Shown one piece after another: positions 57,274-64,000 of a stretch of 64,000 nt of DNA (position 1 is its first letter; each line of letters opens with the position of its first letter). The stretch lies in NCBI RefSeq assembly GCF_002295115.1, contig NZ_NSFV01000008.1:186001-250000 (forward strand), read 5' to 3'. Origin of the DNA: Mesorhizobium sp. WSM4311 (GTDB lineage: Bacteria > Pseudomonadota > Alphaproteobacteria > Rhizobiales > Rhizobiaceae). The position numbers and the translations under genes are program-made. Under the pieces are notes generated by a model. It was not told the DNA's origin. It searched no databases and was given only the letters and a program-made list of their open reading frames with translations.

Positions 57274-57399
57274 ATGTCCGAGTTGAGCGGTATCGTGAGT
57301 TTGTTCCTGATCGCGGCGGCGTTGCTGACGTCGTGCGACACACAGCAATCGCCGCCAAAGGCCCTTGCGCCTTTGTCGGCGTTGAGCACCAGCGAATAG
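57274..57399 (+). CDS. 41-aa small lipoprotein (entericidin-like size)
   Basis: ATG 57274 is preceded at 7 bases by AGGAGGAG, one of the best ribosome-binding sites in the window. The peptide begins MSELSGIVSLFLIAA and has lipobox LLTSCDT (Cys22), then a short Gln/Pro/Ala-rich mature part ending SALSTSE. The stop is followed directly by a strong terminator. It has features of small outer- or inner-membrane lipoproteins; function unknown. It is too short for usual gene finders. Confidence 0.7.
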   Translation: MSELSGIVSLFLIAAALLTSCDTQQSPPKALAPLSALSTSE

Positions 57400-57414
57400 G
57401 CGTTCGTGTTGAAT

Positions 57415-57446
57415 AAAAAAGGACCCCGTCGAGACGGGGCCCTTTT
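57415..57446. terminator. bidirectional intrinsic terminator
   Basis: AAAAAA-GG-A-CCCCGTC / GACGGGG-C-CC-TTTT forms a GC stem with one A-C mismatch, flanked by A and T runs. It lies between the convergent lipoprotein and PRC-barrel genes and can end both. Confidence 0.85.
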
Positions 57447-57459
57447 GATTGCGGTTGCA

Positions 57460-57825
57460 TCAATGCCAGTAGGGCGTGACCTTGTAATACTCATAGGATG
57501 CGTCTCGCGCCGCCTCGCCATCCGCGCCGGCCAATTCGTTGATCGAATAGGCGGGTGCTGCTTTCAGCTGCTCCTTCGAGAAGGGCACGACATAACCGCC
57601 CCTGTTCTCGTCGTAGTCGAGGCTGGCCCAGGGAATGGCGTGGTACTTCTCGCCGATGCCTAGAAAACCGCCAAAGCCGATCACCGCGAACATGATGCCG
57701 TTCGACGTCTTGTCGAGCATGATGTCCTCGATGCTGCCGATGCTCCTGCCTTCAGTATTGTAGACTGACGTGCCGATGACGCGCGAAGCGGCTATGGCTT
57801 CGGTGTGGCCTGTCTGTGTTGTCAT
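57460..57825 (-). CDS. PRC-barrel domain protein
   Basis: A 121-aa cytoplasmic protein. The PRC barrel is from about 10 to 85 (ASRVIGTSVYNTEGRSIGSIEDIMLD and FGGFLGIGEKYHAIPWASL). Such proteins are often stress-induced in rhizobia. GAGGAG stands just before ATG 57825. The C-terminal part ends in SYEYYKVTPYWH, frequent in this family. Its partner is not known. It is next to dodecin, another small stress or cofactor-storage protein. Confidence 0.9.
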   Translation of the reverse strand: MTTQTGHTEAIAASRVIGTSVYNTEGRSIGSIEDIMLDKTSNGIMFAVIGFGGFLGIGEKYHAIPWASLDYDENRGGYVVPFSKEQLKAAPAYSINELAGADGEAARDASYEYYKVTPYWH

Positions 57826-57908
57826 AATCTGCTCCTCGTTGTCGTTGAACTCTGCTTTGACAATGAGGGGCGCGGGTGAAAGTTCCCGACTTTTTCGGCG
57901 TCGGCCAA

Positions 57909-58112
57909 TCACTCCGCGAGGATGAAAGTCACCTTCATGTTGACGCGATAGGCAACGATCTTGCCGTCCTCGACGACGATCTTCTGATCCTGGATCCAGG
58001 CGCCTTCCACGTTCTTCAGGGTTTTCGCAGCGCGGGCGATTCCCTTCTCGATGGCGTCCTGAAAGCTCTTCTTCGACGACGAGGTGATTTCGGTGACGCG
58101 GGCGACGGACAT
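57909..58112 (-). CDS. dodecin
   Basis: A 67-aa protein of the dodecin family: it opens MSVARVTEITSSSKKSFQDAI and carries the flavin-stacking Trp in GAWIQDQKIVVE and VEDGKIVAYRVNMKVTF. Dodecins form 12-mers that store flavins (or CoA) in the cytoplasm. AGGAAGCC precedes ATG 58112. It is 83 bases upstream of the PRC-barrel gene on the same strand. Confidence 0.95.
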   Translation of the reverse strand: MSVARVTEITSSSKKSFQDAIEKGIARAAKTLKNVEGAWIQDQKIVVEDGKIVAYRVNMKVTFILAE

Positions 58113-58198
58113 GGCTTCCTCCTGGCAACACGCTCATTTGCCGGCCAAGCGTACAACCGGCCCCTCCCGACCACAAGCACGGGCAGGAAGCGCAGGGC

Positions 58199-59059
58199 TC
58201 AGCGGCCCTTCGCGATCCGGTCGAAAGCCATCAGCCTTTCCAGGAGGGCCGGCATATTCTTCAGCGGCAGCATGTTGGGCCCATCGGAAGAGGTCGAATT
58301 GTCAGGATCCTGATGGGTCTCGATGAAGACGCCGGCGACACCGACGGCTACGGCCGCACGGGCCAGCGTCTCGACAAAGCGGCGCTCGCCACCGGACGAG
58401 CCACCCTGCCCGCCTGGCTGCTGGACCGAATGCGTGGCGTCGAAGATCACCGGCGCGCCGATCTCGGCCATGACAGGCAGCGCGCGCATGTCAGACACCA
58501 GCGTGTTGTAGCCGAAGGACGCGCCACGCTCGGTGGTGAGCACATTGGCGTTGCCGGAACCGGTGATCTTGGCGACCACATTCTTCATATCCCAGGGCGC
58601 GAGGAACTGCCCCTTCTTCACGTTGATGACCTTGCCCGTTTTCGCGGCGGCGACCAGCATGTCAGTCTGGCGCGACAGAAAGGCTGGGATCTGCAGCACA
58701 TCGACATGCGGCGCGACGATCGCGCACTGTTCCTCGGTGTGGACATCGGTCAGCACGGGGAGCGAAAATTCCTTGCGCAACTCGTCGAAGACCGGAAGTG
58801 CGGCGTCCATGCCGGCGCCGCGCGTTGCCGACAGCGAGGTGCGGTTGGCCTTGTCGTAGCTGGTCTTGTAGACGAGGCCGATGCCGAGCTTGGCAGTCAG
58901 TTCCTTCAGCGCGCCGGCCATGTCGAAGGCATGCTGGCGCGACTCGAACTGGCATGGGCCGGCGATCAGCGCCAAAGCCGCCTTGTTGTCGAACACGACA
59001 TTACCGACCGTTACCGACGAATTGGGTGCCATCGAATTGGGCACTTGGGGCTTGTTCAT
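58199..59059 (-). CDS. kdsA: 3-deoxy-8-phosphooctulonate synthase (KDO-8-P synthase)
   Basis: A 286-aa aldolase-type enzyme that condenses PEP with arabinose 5-phosphate for LPS inner core synthesis. Conserved motifs are IAGPCQFESR, KTSYDKANRTS, VKKGQFLAPWDM and DATHSVQQPGGQGGSSGG. The metal-binding Cys in the N-terminal IAGPCQ is retained, pointing to the metal-dependent class. Start ATG 59059 overlaps the VOC gene stop by 4 bases. Confidence 0.96.
   Translation of the reverse strand: MNKPQVPNSMAPNSSVTVGNVVFDNKAALALIAGPCQFESRQHAFDMAGALKELTAKLGIGLVYKTSYDKANRTSLSATRGAGMDAALPVFDELRKEFSLPVLTDVHTEEQCAIVAPHVDVLQIPAFLSRQTDMLVAAAKTGKVINVKKGQFLAPWDMKNVVAKITGSGNANVLTTERGASFGYNTLVSDMRALPVMAEIGAPVIFDATHSVQQPGGQGGSSGGERRFVETLARAAVAVGVAGVFIETHQDPDNSTSSDGPNMLPLKNMPALLERLMAFDRIAKGR
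58404..58411 (-). other. KOPS-type octamer GGGCAGGG, points toward dif
   Basis: Minus-strand octamer within kdsA. Confidence 0.5.
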
Positions 59060-59946
59060 TGTATCTCCCGGAAGATGAAAGCCGCGCCCTGTCCGGATGC
59101 CGGCCGCACGACAATATCAGTGCCCGCTATATCGTGCTGGACAGCTTTGGCTGCAAGCAGGCTCGACGTGGCATCGATGCTGCGGACAGCAAAGACGATC
59201 GCGGCGAAGCGCAGCTTTGTGGACGAACCCGCCGGAATGCCAAAGCGAGCGGTGAAGAATTTGGGGTCGAGCACGCTCAAGGTTGCGTTTGGCAGGAAAA
59301 ACGCCCCGCCCTCGCCGCTGGCAGCAGGATCGTTCGCCGCGATGGACACCAGCCTATGCTGTTCGGCGGGCTGGTCGCTGATCGCCACCACCTCCAAAAT
59401 GCCGGTGGCGCCATTGGCGTGGGCCTGCAAAGCCGTACGGTCCAAGTCAGGCGCATTGATCCGCTGACAGGCAAACAGGAACGCGTCGGTTGCTCCGCGG
59501 GTCGCAGCAAAGGCGAGCTTGAACGATGCGATATCGCTCTTGCCCGACGTATCGGCGAAAGCGCGCGAAAAGCTCAGAATGTCTCCCGCCGACAGACCGG
59601 CGCCGACAAAGCGTGCATGGTCGGCATCGGCATTGTCGGTCGCCAGGACCACAGCCGAAAACCCCTCATCGCCACGGCTGTCGCGATAGAGGCGATCGCG
59701 CGCGACGAAGACGTTGCCGGCGGCCGTCGCATCGATCGCTGCCTGCTCATCGCCAATCGCGAGCGGCTCCAGATAGGTGCCGTCGGCGAGGAAGACGCAG
59801 CAGTTTACCGTTCCAAAGGGATGGACACCGGTCGGCGCAACGACGAAGCCCAGCGCAGTGAGCCGGGCTCGCGCCACCTCGAGGTTCTGCGTCGGCAGAA
59901 CGAGATGGTCAAGCGGATGCGTGCCGGTGGTTGGTCTGTCGGTCAT
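59056..59946 (-). CDS. VOC family (glyoxalase-like domain) protein
   Basis: A 296-aa protein with paired VOC modules. The start LDHLVLPTQNLEVARARLTALGFVVAP is typical of the glyoxalase-like domain family, and a second module is seen around ATGILEVVAISDQPAE. The His and Glu metal-ligand pattern is partly visible (DHLV and LEPL). The substrate is unknown. ATGA coupling to kdsA is kept in several rhizobia and may only reflect co-expression. Confidence 0.82.
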   Translation of the reverse strand: MTDRPTTGTHPLDHLVLPTQNLEVARARLTALGFVVAPTGVHPFGTVNCCVFLADGTYLEPLAIGDEQAAIDATAAGNVFVARDRLYRDSRGDEGFSAVVLATDNADADHARFVGAGLSAGDILSFSRAFADTSGKSDIASFKLAFAATRGATDAFLFACQRINAPDLDRTALQAHANGATGILEVVAISDQPAEQHRLVSIAANDPAASGEGGAFFLPNATLSVLDPKFFTARFGIPAGSSTKLRFAAIVFAVRSIDATSSLLAAKAVQHDIAGTDIVVRPASGQGAAFIFREIQ

Positions 59947-60039
59947 CGGGCGCGGTGTGCATCATTCGGGAGCGCGGTTCAAGGCCGTTTCCGGTCGGCG
60001 GCCGCAGGCACTTGTCGAGATCCAGAACCGCGCCCGGGA

Positions 60040-60330
60040 TCAGCTGCCGGCGACGACATCGGCGGAATAGCGCAGTTCGCGTAACGGTTTGACCTTGGCT
60101 GTGGTCTGCGCATAGAGCGGATGCGCCTTGTAGGCGGCCAGCGCCGCGTCGTCGGCGAACTCGGCGTAGACGACGACATCAATTTCATCCGACAGCGGGT
60201 CGACCTTGGTGTTCAAAGTGACCTCGAAGAAACTGGAATGCGGAATTTTGCCGAGTGCCAGCAGGCCGGTGCGCACCGCCTCCACATCCTCCTTGCGCCG
60301 CGCGCTGAAGAAAACGATATGCCGGATCAA
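60040..60330 (-). CDS. Dabb family (stress-responsive A/B barrel) protein
   Basis: A 96-aa ferredoxin-like alpha/beta barrel: RHIVFFSARRKEDVEAVRTGL at the N-terminus and YAEFADDAALAAYKAHPLY are typical of Dabb. The start codon is TTG 60330, and GAGGAGG 7 to 8 bases upstream makes it convincing. Such proteins act as dimeric isomerases, heme- or substrate-binding proteins; the role here is unknown. It lies 93 bases upstream of the VOC gene on the same strand. Confidence 0.9.
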   Translation of the reverse strand: MIRHIVFFSARRKEDVEAVRTGLLALGKIPHSSFFEVTLNTKVDPLSDEIDVVVYAEFADDAALAAYKAHPLYAQTTAKVKPLRELRYSADVVAGS

Positions 60331-60500
60331 TCCCGCCTCCTCGATCTGAATGCCGGGGTCTTTTGTGATGGCGGTTTCGTCGCGTCAACCGTTCATGGCG
60401 CCACGCGTCCTTGCGACGCGCCCCAAACGATGCGGGTGCCAATCCCGCGGCGCCGGGCACGTCGTGCGACGCGCCAGGCTGCGCTCTTCGGGAGGGAAAT

Positions 60501-60635
60501 TCAGGCCTTGCCGGTCACGTAACGCACGACGTGGTTGAGCTCCCTGACCGAGATGTCGAGATACCGGCCCTGGTTGTAGAGACCGTCCCAGATCAGGAAA
60601 AACGCGATTGCCGCAATGACGATTACATAACGCAT
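60501..60635 (-). CDS. 44-aa small membrane protein, conserved-looking in Rhizobiales
   Basis: The peptide MRYVIVIAAIAFFLIWDGL is a transmembrane helix, followed by YNQGRYLDISVRELNHVVR and ends VTGKA. The arrangement, with a short helix followed by Asp-Gly and a basic amphipathic tail, is a pattern I associate with tiny conserved membrane proteins of rhizobia. No strong ribosome-binding site is seen. Function unknown. Confidence 0.65.
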   Translation of the reverse strand: MRYVIVIAAIAFFLIWDGLYNQGRYLDISVRELNHVVRYVTGKA

Positions 60636-60916
60636 GGCTAAAGCTATCGCACATGCGCTGCGACGGCCATAGACGTTTTGGATCGTGGACAGCAGCAACT
60701 TGACGCAAGGCGCCGATGCCAGACGCCACGTGGCACAGCCCAGCCAGTGGCCTGCCTCTTGAAGTTCCCCCTCATCACGTGGAAGATTGTGGCAGGCATT
60801 CACTGGGAAGCACTGGGAGCTACCTGGACAGGCAAGGCTTTCGAACCTGGCGAATGATCCAAGAGAACCGTGACCCGGCAATTTGCGCCGGCACCACGGA
60901 AATCCAGGGGCGTGAA

Positions 60917-62173
60917 ATGGCAGACGGGGACCATCAAAGCGTAGCGCCGGGCGAAGCGGTCAGGCTCGACGAGTTCAATTTCGCCGAGATCGTCAAGGGC
61001 CTGCCCGCCAAGGCGCGCATGGTGCTGTCGGCGGCAATGAACCTGCCGCGCGGTTCGCTCAAGGTCAGGATGCCGGATGGCCGCGCCGTTCTGGTTGGCG
61101 GCAAGGGGCCCGGCCCGGACGCCGAGCTGGTGCTCAAGAACTGGCGCCTGCCAGGCCGCGCCTTTTCCGGCGGTACGATCGGCGTTGCCGAATCCTACAT
61201 GGACGGCGATTGGGAAAGCCCCGACGTCACCAGCTTCCTGGAATTGTTCGTGGTCAATTCGGCGATCGGCGAACGCGTCGCTGGCGGCGCCAGCTGGCTC
61301 ATCAACACCGTCCAGCGCATCCGCCACTGGTTCAACGAGAACACACGCACCGGTTCGAAGCGCAACATCTCGGCGCATTACGATCTCGGCAACGCCTTCT
61401 ACAAGGAGTGGCTCGATCCGAGCATGACCTATTCCTCGGCGCTCTACGCGAATGGCGCCAACGACCTGGAGAGCGCCCAGGCCGCCAAATATCGGGCGCT
61501 GGCCAGGGACACGGGTATCGGCGGAAAGGACCATGTGCTGGAGATCGGCTGCGGCTGGGGCGGTTTTGCCGAATTCGCGGCACGCGAAATCGGCTGCCGC
61601 GTAACCGGGCTGACGATCAGCCGCGAACAGCACGATTTCGCCAAGGCACGCATCGCCAAGGCCGGGCTTGCCGACAAGGTCGACATCAAGTTGCAGGATT
61701 ACCGCGACGAAACAGGGACTTACGACCGAATCGCCTCGATCGAGATGTTCGAAGCGGTCGGCGAGAAATACTGGCCGGTGTTCTTCTCGAAGATGAAGTC
61801 CTGCCTGAGGCCCGGCGGCACCGCGGGCCTGCAGATCATCACCATCAACGAGGCCTCCTACGACACCTATCGCGCCAGGCCGGATTTCATCCAGCGCTAT
61901 GTGTTCCCGGGCGGCATGCTGCCAACACCGTCGATCCTGAAGGCGCTCGGCAAGGACCATGGCCTCGCGCATCTGTGTGAGCGCGTGTTTCCCAACGACT
62001 ATGCGCGCACGCTCGCCGAATGGCGCAACCGCTTCTGGGGATCCTGGGAGAAGATCGTGCCTCTCGGCTTCGACGACCGCTTCAAGAAGCTCTGGGAGTT
62101 CTACCTGCACTATTGCGAAGCCGGTTTCCGCGCCAGCTACATCGACGTGCGGCAGGTGGTCTACAAGGCGTAG
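60917..62173 (+). CDS. cfa: cyclopropane-fatty-acyl-phospholipid synthase
   Basis: A 418-aa SAM-dependent enzyme that converts unsaturated acyl chains of membrane lipids to cyclopropane chains, usually in stationary phase or acid stress. The N-terminal domain (about 1-130) includes GGTIGVAESYMDGDWE; the methyltransferase core has LEIGCGWGGFAEFAAREIG and EMFEAVGEKYWPVFF. AGGGG before ATG 60917 supports this start; upstream in-frame sequence lacks homology. It is monocistronic. Confidence 0.95.
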   Translation: MADGDHQSVAPGEAVRLDEFNFAEIVKGLPAKARMVLSAAMNLPRGSLKVRMPDGRAVLVGGKGPGPDAELVLKNWRLPGRAFSGGTIGVAESYMDGDWESPDVTSFLELFVVNSAIGERVAGGASWLINTVQRIRHWFNENTRTGSKRNISAHYDLGNAFYKEWLDPSMTYSSALYANGANDLESAQAAKYRALARDTGIGGKDHVLEIGCGWGGFAEFAAREIGCRVTGLTISREQHDFAKARIAKAGLADKVDIKLQDYRDETGTYDRIASIEMFEAVGEKYWPVFFSKMKSCLRPGGTAGLQIITINEASYDTYRARPDFIQRYVFPGGMLPTPSILKALGKDHGLAHLCERVFPNDYARTLAEWRNRFWGSWEKIVPLGFDDRFKKLWEFYLHYCEAGFRASYIDVRQVVYKA

Positions 62174-62253
62174 GCTTTACACGCGTCGGTATCATTTGCC
62201 TGCGGCAGACGCCGATACCCCGCAACCAACGGAAGCCGCCGTTTCGCGACCAA

Positions 62254-62276
62254 GCCCACGCTTGTATGGCGTGGGC
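62254..62276. terminator. hairpin between cfa and the nucleotidase gene
   Basis: GCCCACGC-TTGTATG-GCGTGGGC is an 8-bp perfect stem between convergent genes, without a T run. A weak or Rho-assisted terminator is likely. Confidence 0.5.
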
Positions 62277-62302
62277 CTGTCTCCAAGGGATCGCCGATAC
62301 CC

Positions 62303-64000
62303 TCAAAGAAGGATGCGATATTTCGCAAACCCTGCTTCGCCCTCGCCCGCCGGTTCGATCTTCAGCGCCTTCACATCGGCAATGAAATCCTTTGCCTTTA
62401 CGCCTGTCTCGAACACGACGCTGGTTCCCGGCAGTGGTGCGAACGACCAGTTGCCGTCGGCCGACGGGTTGATCGTGCCCTGGCTCACAATGTAGCGAAC
62501 GATGACGTCGCGGTTGGTGTCCGGCGCCTCGTAGATGATCTTCGAGGCATTGATGTCGGGGAAATTGCCGCCGCCGCCGGCACGGTAATTGTTGGTCGCA
62601 ACGACGAATTTCTGATTGGAATCAATTGGTTTGCCGGCGAACATCAAGTCGACGATGCGATTGGCGCCGGCATTTGCCACTCCGCCCTTGGTGTCATATT
62701 TCGGCGGCTGCGCGAGATCGATCTTGTAGGAGACGCCATCGATGACATCGAAATTGTAGGACGGGAAATCGGTGTTTATGAGAGCCTGGTCGGCCTTCCC
62801 CACCTCTATCCTGTTGAAAATGCCGGCCGACATCTCCAGCCATTCCTTCACCTGGGCCCCCGTGATCTCCACGGCCCGCACGGTGTTCGGGTAGAGATAG
62901 AGGTCGGCGACGTTCTTGATGGCGATGTCGCCGGCCGGCACGTCGGTGTAGTAGTCGGCGCCGTTGCGCCCGCCCGCCTTGAAGGGAGCAGCGGCCGACA
63001 GCAGCGGCACGTCCTTCCACTGCGTACTTTTGAGAATATCCTTCAAGTACCAGGTCTGCGCCTGGCTGACGACCTGCACCGACGGATCGTCGGCGACCAG
63101 CGCGAAATAGGAATAGAGCGGCGCGGAGGTCTTGCCGACCGGACGGCGCACATAGGTCAATGTCGCCTGGTGGTCCTGTTCGAGGGCGGCGATGATGCGC
63201 TTGTCGTCGGGGACAGTCGGCTTGTTCTTGTTGTCGACGCGCTCGAAGATCGGCCGCGCTTCGGAGGTCGCGGAGACAACCTTCCATTTCGATCCGTCAC
63301 GTTCCAGCATCAGGTCGATCAGACCCATATGCGAGCCCCAGAAACCGCCCATCACAGCGGGCTTGCCCTGCAGCGTGCCTTTCTGCGTGTCGACGCCTTC
63401 GAGCGACTGGAAGTCCTTCTTGCCGGGGAACACCAGATGCTGGTGGCCGGTGAACACGGCATCGATGCCATCGACGCCGGCAACGAAGAACGAGGCGTTC
63501 TCCATCATGTCGCCCTGCTTCACGTCGATGCCGGAATGCGAGAGCGCGATGACGATGTCGGCGCCCTCTTCCTTCATCTGAGGCACCCAGGCCTTGGCCG
63601 CCTCGACGATGTCTCGCGTCTTGACGTTGCCTTCGAGATTCTTGAGATCCCAGACCATGATCTGTGGCGGCACGAAGCCGATGATGCCGATCCTGATCGG
63701 CTGTTCGGCGCCCGAACCGTCCTTGATCTTCTTGTCGAGGATCACATAGGGCTTGAGATAGAGCTTGTCGTCGCGCGGGTTGGCGGCAAGCTCGGTGCCG
63801 CGGATCAGATTGGCGCAGACGAAGGGGAAATTGGCGCCCGCCAGCACCTTGTCCAGGAAGGAGAGGCCGTAGTTGAACTCGTGGTTGCCGAGCGTCGAGC
63901 ACTCGTAGCCCAGCAGGTTCATGCCTTTCATGATCGGATGCAGATCGCCGTCCTTCAGGCCCTTCTCGTAAGCGATGTAGTCGCCCATCGGGTTGCCTTG
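62303..64000 (-). CDS. 2',3'-cyclic-nucleotide 2'-phosphodiesterase/5'-nucleotidase (CpdB type), 5' end outside window
   Basis: The frame runs off the right edge, so the N-terminus is missing; about 565 residues are present. Metallophosphatase motifs are QGNPMGDYIAY at the edge, TLGNHEFNYG, LSHSGID and FTGHQH. The C-terminal 5'-nucleotidase domain covers residues from about 270 (numbered within the visible part), with LYLYPNTVRAVEITG and NNYRAGGGGNFP. E. coli CpdB is periplasmic and salvages nucleotides from RNA breakdown; a signal peptide is expected beyond the edge. The nucleoside product could be imported by transporters like the BMP system at 5.5-10.3 kb. Confidence 0.93.
   Translation of the reverse strand, partial: QGNPMGDYIAYEKGLKDGDLHPIMKGMNLLGYECSTLGNHEFNYGLSFLDKVLAGANFPFVCANLIRGTELAANPRDDKLYLKPYVILDKKIKDGSGAEQPIRIGIIGFVPPQIMVWDLKNLEGNVKTRDIVEAAKAWVPQMKEEGADIVIALSHSGIDVKQGDMMENASFFVAGVDGIDAVFTGHQHLVFPGKKDFQSLEGVDTQKGTLQGKPAVMGGFWGSHMGLIDLMLERDGSKWKVVSATSEARPIFERVDNKNKPTVPDDKRIIAALEQDHQATLTYVRRPVGKTSAPLYSYFALVADDPSVQVVSQAQTWYLKDILKSTQWKDVPLLSAAAPFKAGGRNGADYYTDVPAGDIAIKNVADLYLYPNTVRAVEITGAQVKEWLEMSAGIFNRIEVGKADQALINTDFPSYNFDVIDGVSYKIDLAQPPKYDTKGGVANAGANRIVDLMFAGKPIDSNQKFVVATNNYRAGGGGNFPDINASKIIYEAPDTNRDVIVRYIVSQGTINPSADGNWSFAPLPGTSVVFETGVKAKDFIADVKALKIEPAGEGEAGFAKYRILL

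Overview
The window reads as chromosomal DNA of a high-GC alphaproteobacterium of the Hyphomicrobiales (Rhizobiales), most likely Mesorhizobium or a close relative. The evidence is the block eno / pdhABC / lpdA / lipA / cinA / ispDF / dusB-ntrBC-ntrYX / dat-hfq-hflX-mazG, a one-step phosphatidylcholine synthase, a lipoylated pyruvate dehydrogenase E1-beta, fused IspDF, and a BMP-type nucleoside ABC transporter. Nearly all genes are housekeeping. There is no insertion sequence, prophage, CRISPR array or rRNA operon.

Layout. 0-5.4 kb: hspQ and a UbiH-type hydroxylase on the minus strand, then a plus-strand run DUF2182-DUF1326-pcs-qor. 5.4-10.3 kb: a four-gene BMP-family ABC importer with a palindromic operator candidate at its start. 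10.3-16.1 kb: a minus-strand series (rimO, a TerC protein, DUF930, a TfoX-C protein, a PD-(D/E)XK protein, a hydrolase, a fatty-acid-hydroxylase-type enzyme). 16.1-18.3 kb: a gene-poor patch of small orphan genes beside tRNA-Ser(UGA). 18.6-26.2 kb: a plus-strand run rlpA, a dac-like gene, tmk, holB, metG, tatD and a metallo-beta-lactamase-fold gene. 26.2-26.6 kb: a non-coding gap between convergent genes. 26.6-31.2 kb: a ProC-family gene, an aldose epimerase, a Bax-inhibitor protein, an ECF sigma/anti-sigma pair and a degenerate phosphatase. 31.4-45.6 kb: aminotransferase, mazG, hflX-hfq, dat, the Ntr two-component genes, dusB, ispDF and cinA. 45.6-57.1 kb: coq10-like, lipA, lpdA, pdhCBA, ftsB, a MarR regulator, a gamma-class carbonic anhydrase and eno. 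57.2-64 kb: a tiny lipoprotein, PRC-barrel protein, dodecin, kdsA, cfa and an edge-truncated CpdB-type nucleotidase.

The most notable signal is in the 26.2-26.6 kb gap. A 28-bp site with 11-bp near-palindromic arms around a 6-bp centre looks like dif, the XerC/XerD chromosome-dimer resolution site. Two independent observations agree. First, all nine GGGNAGGG (FtsK KOPS-type) octamers found by eye point toward it from both sides. Second, most genes (about 50 of 69) are transcribed toward it. The window therefore probably spans the replication terminus.

Other points worth a second look: a penicillin-binding/carboxypeptidase homologue that has lost two of its three catalytic motifs; a small membrane protein gene split by a frameshift at a T7 run; a probably leaderless MarR gene with an operator over its start codon and a five-cysteine tail; and a 41-aa lipoprotein gene.
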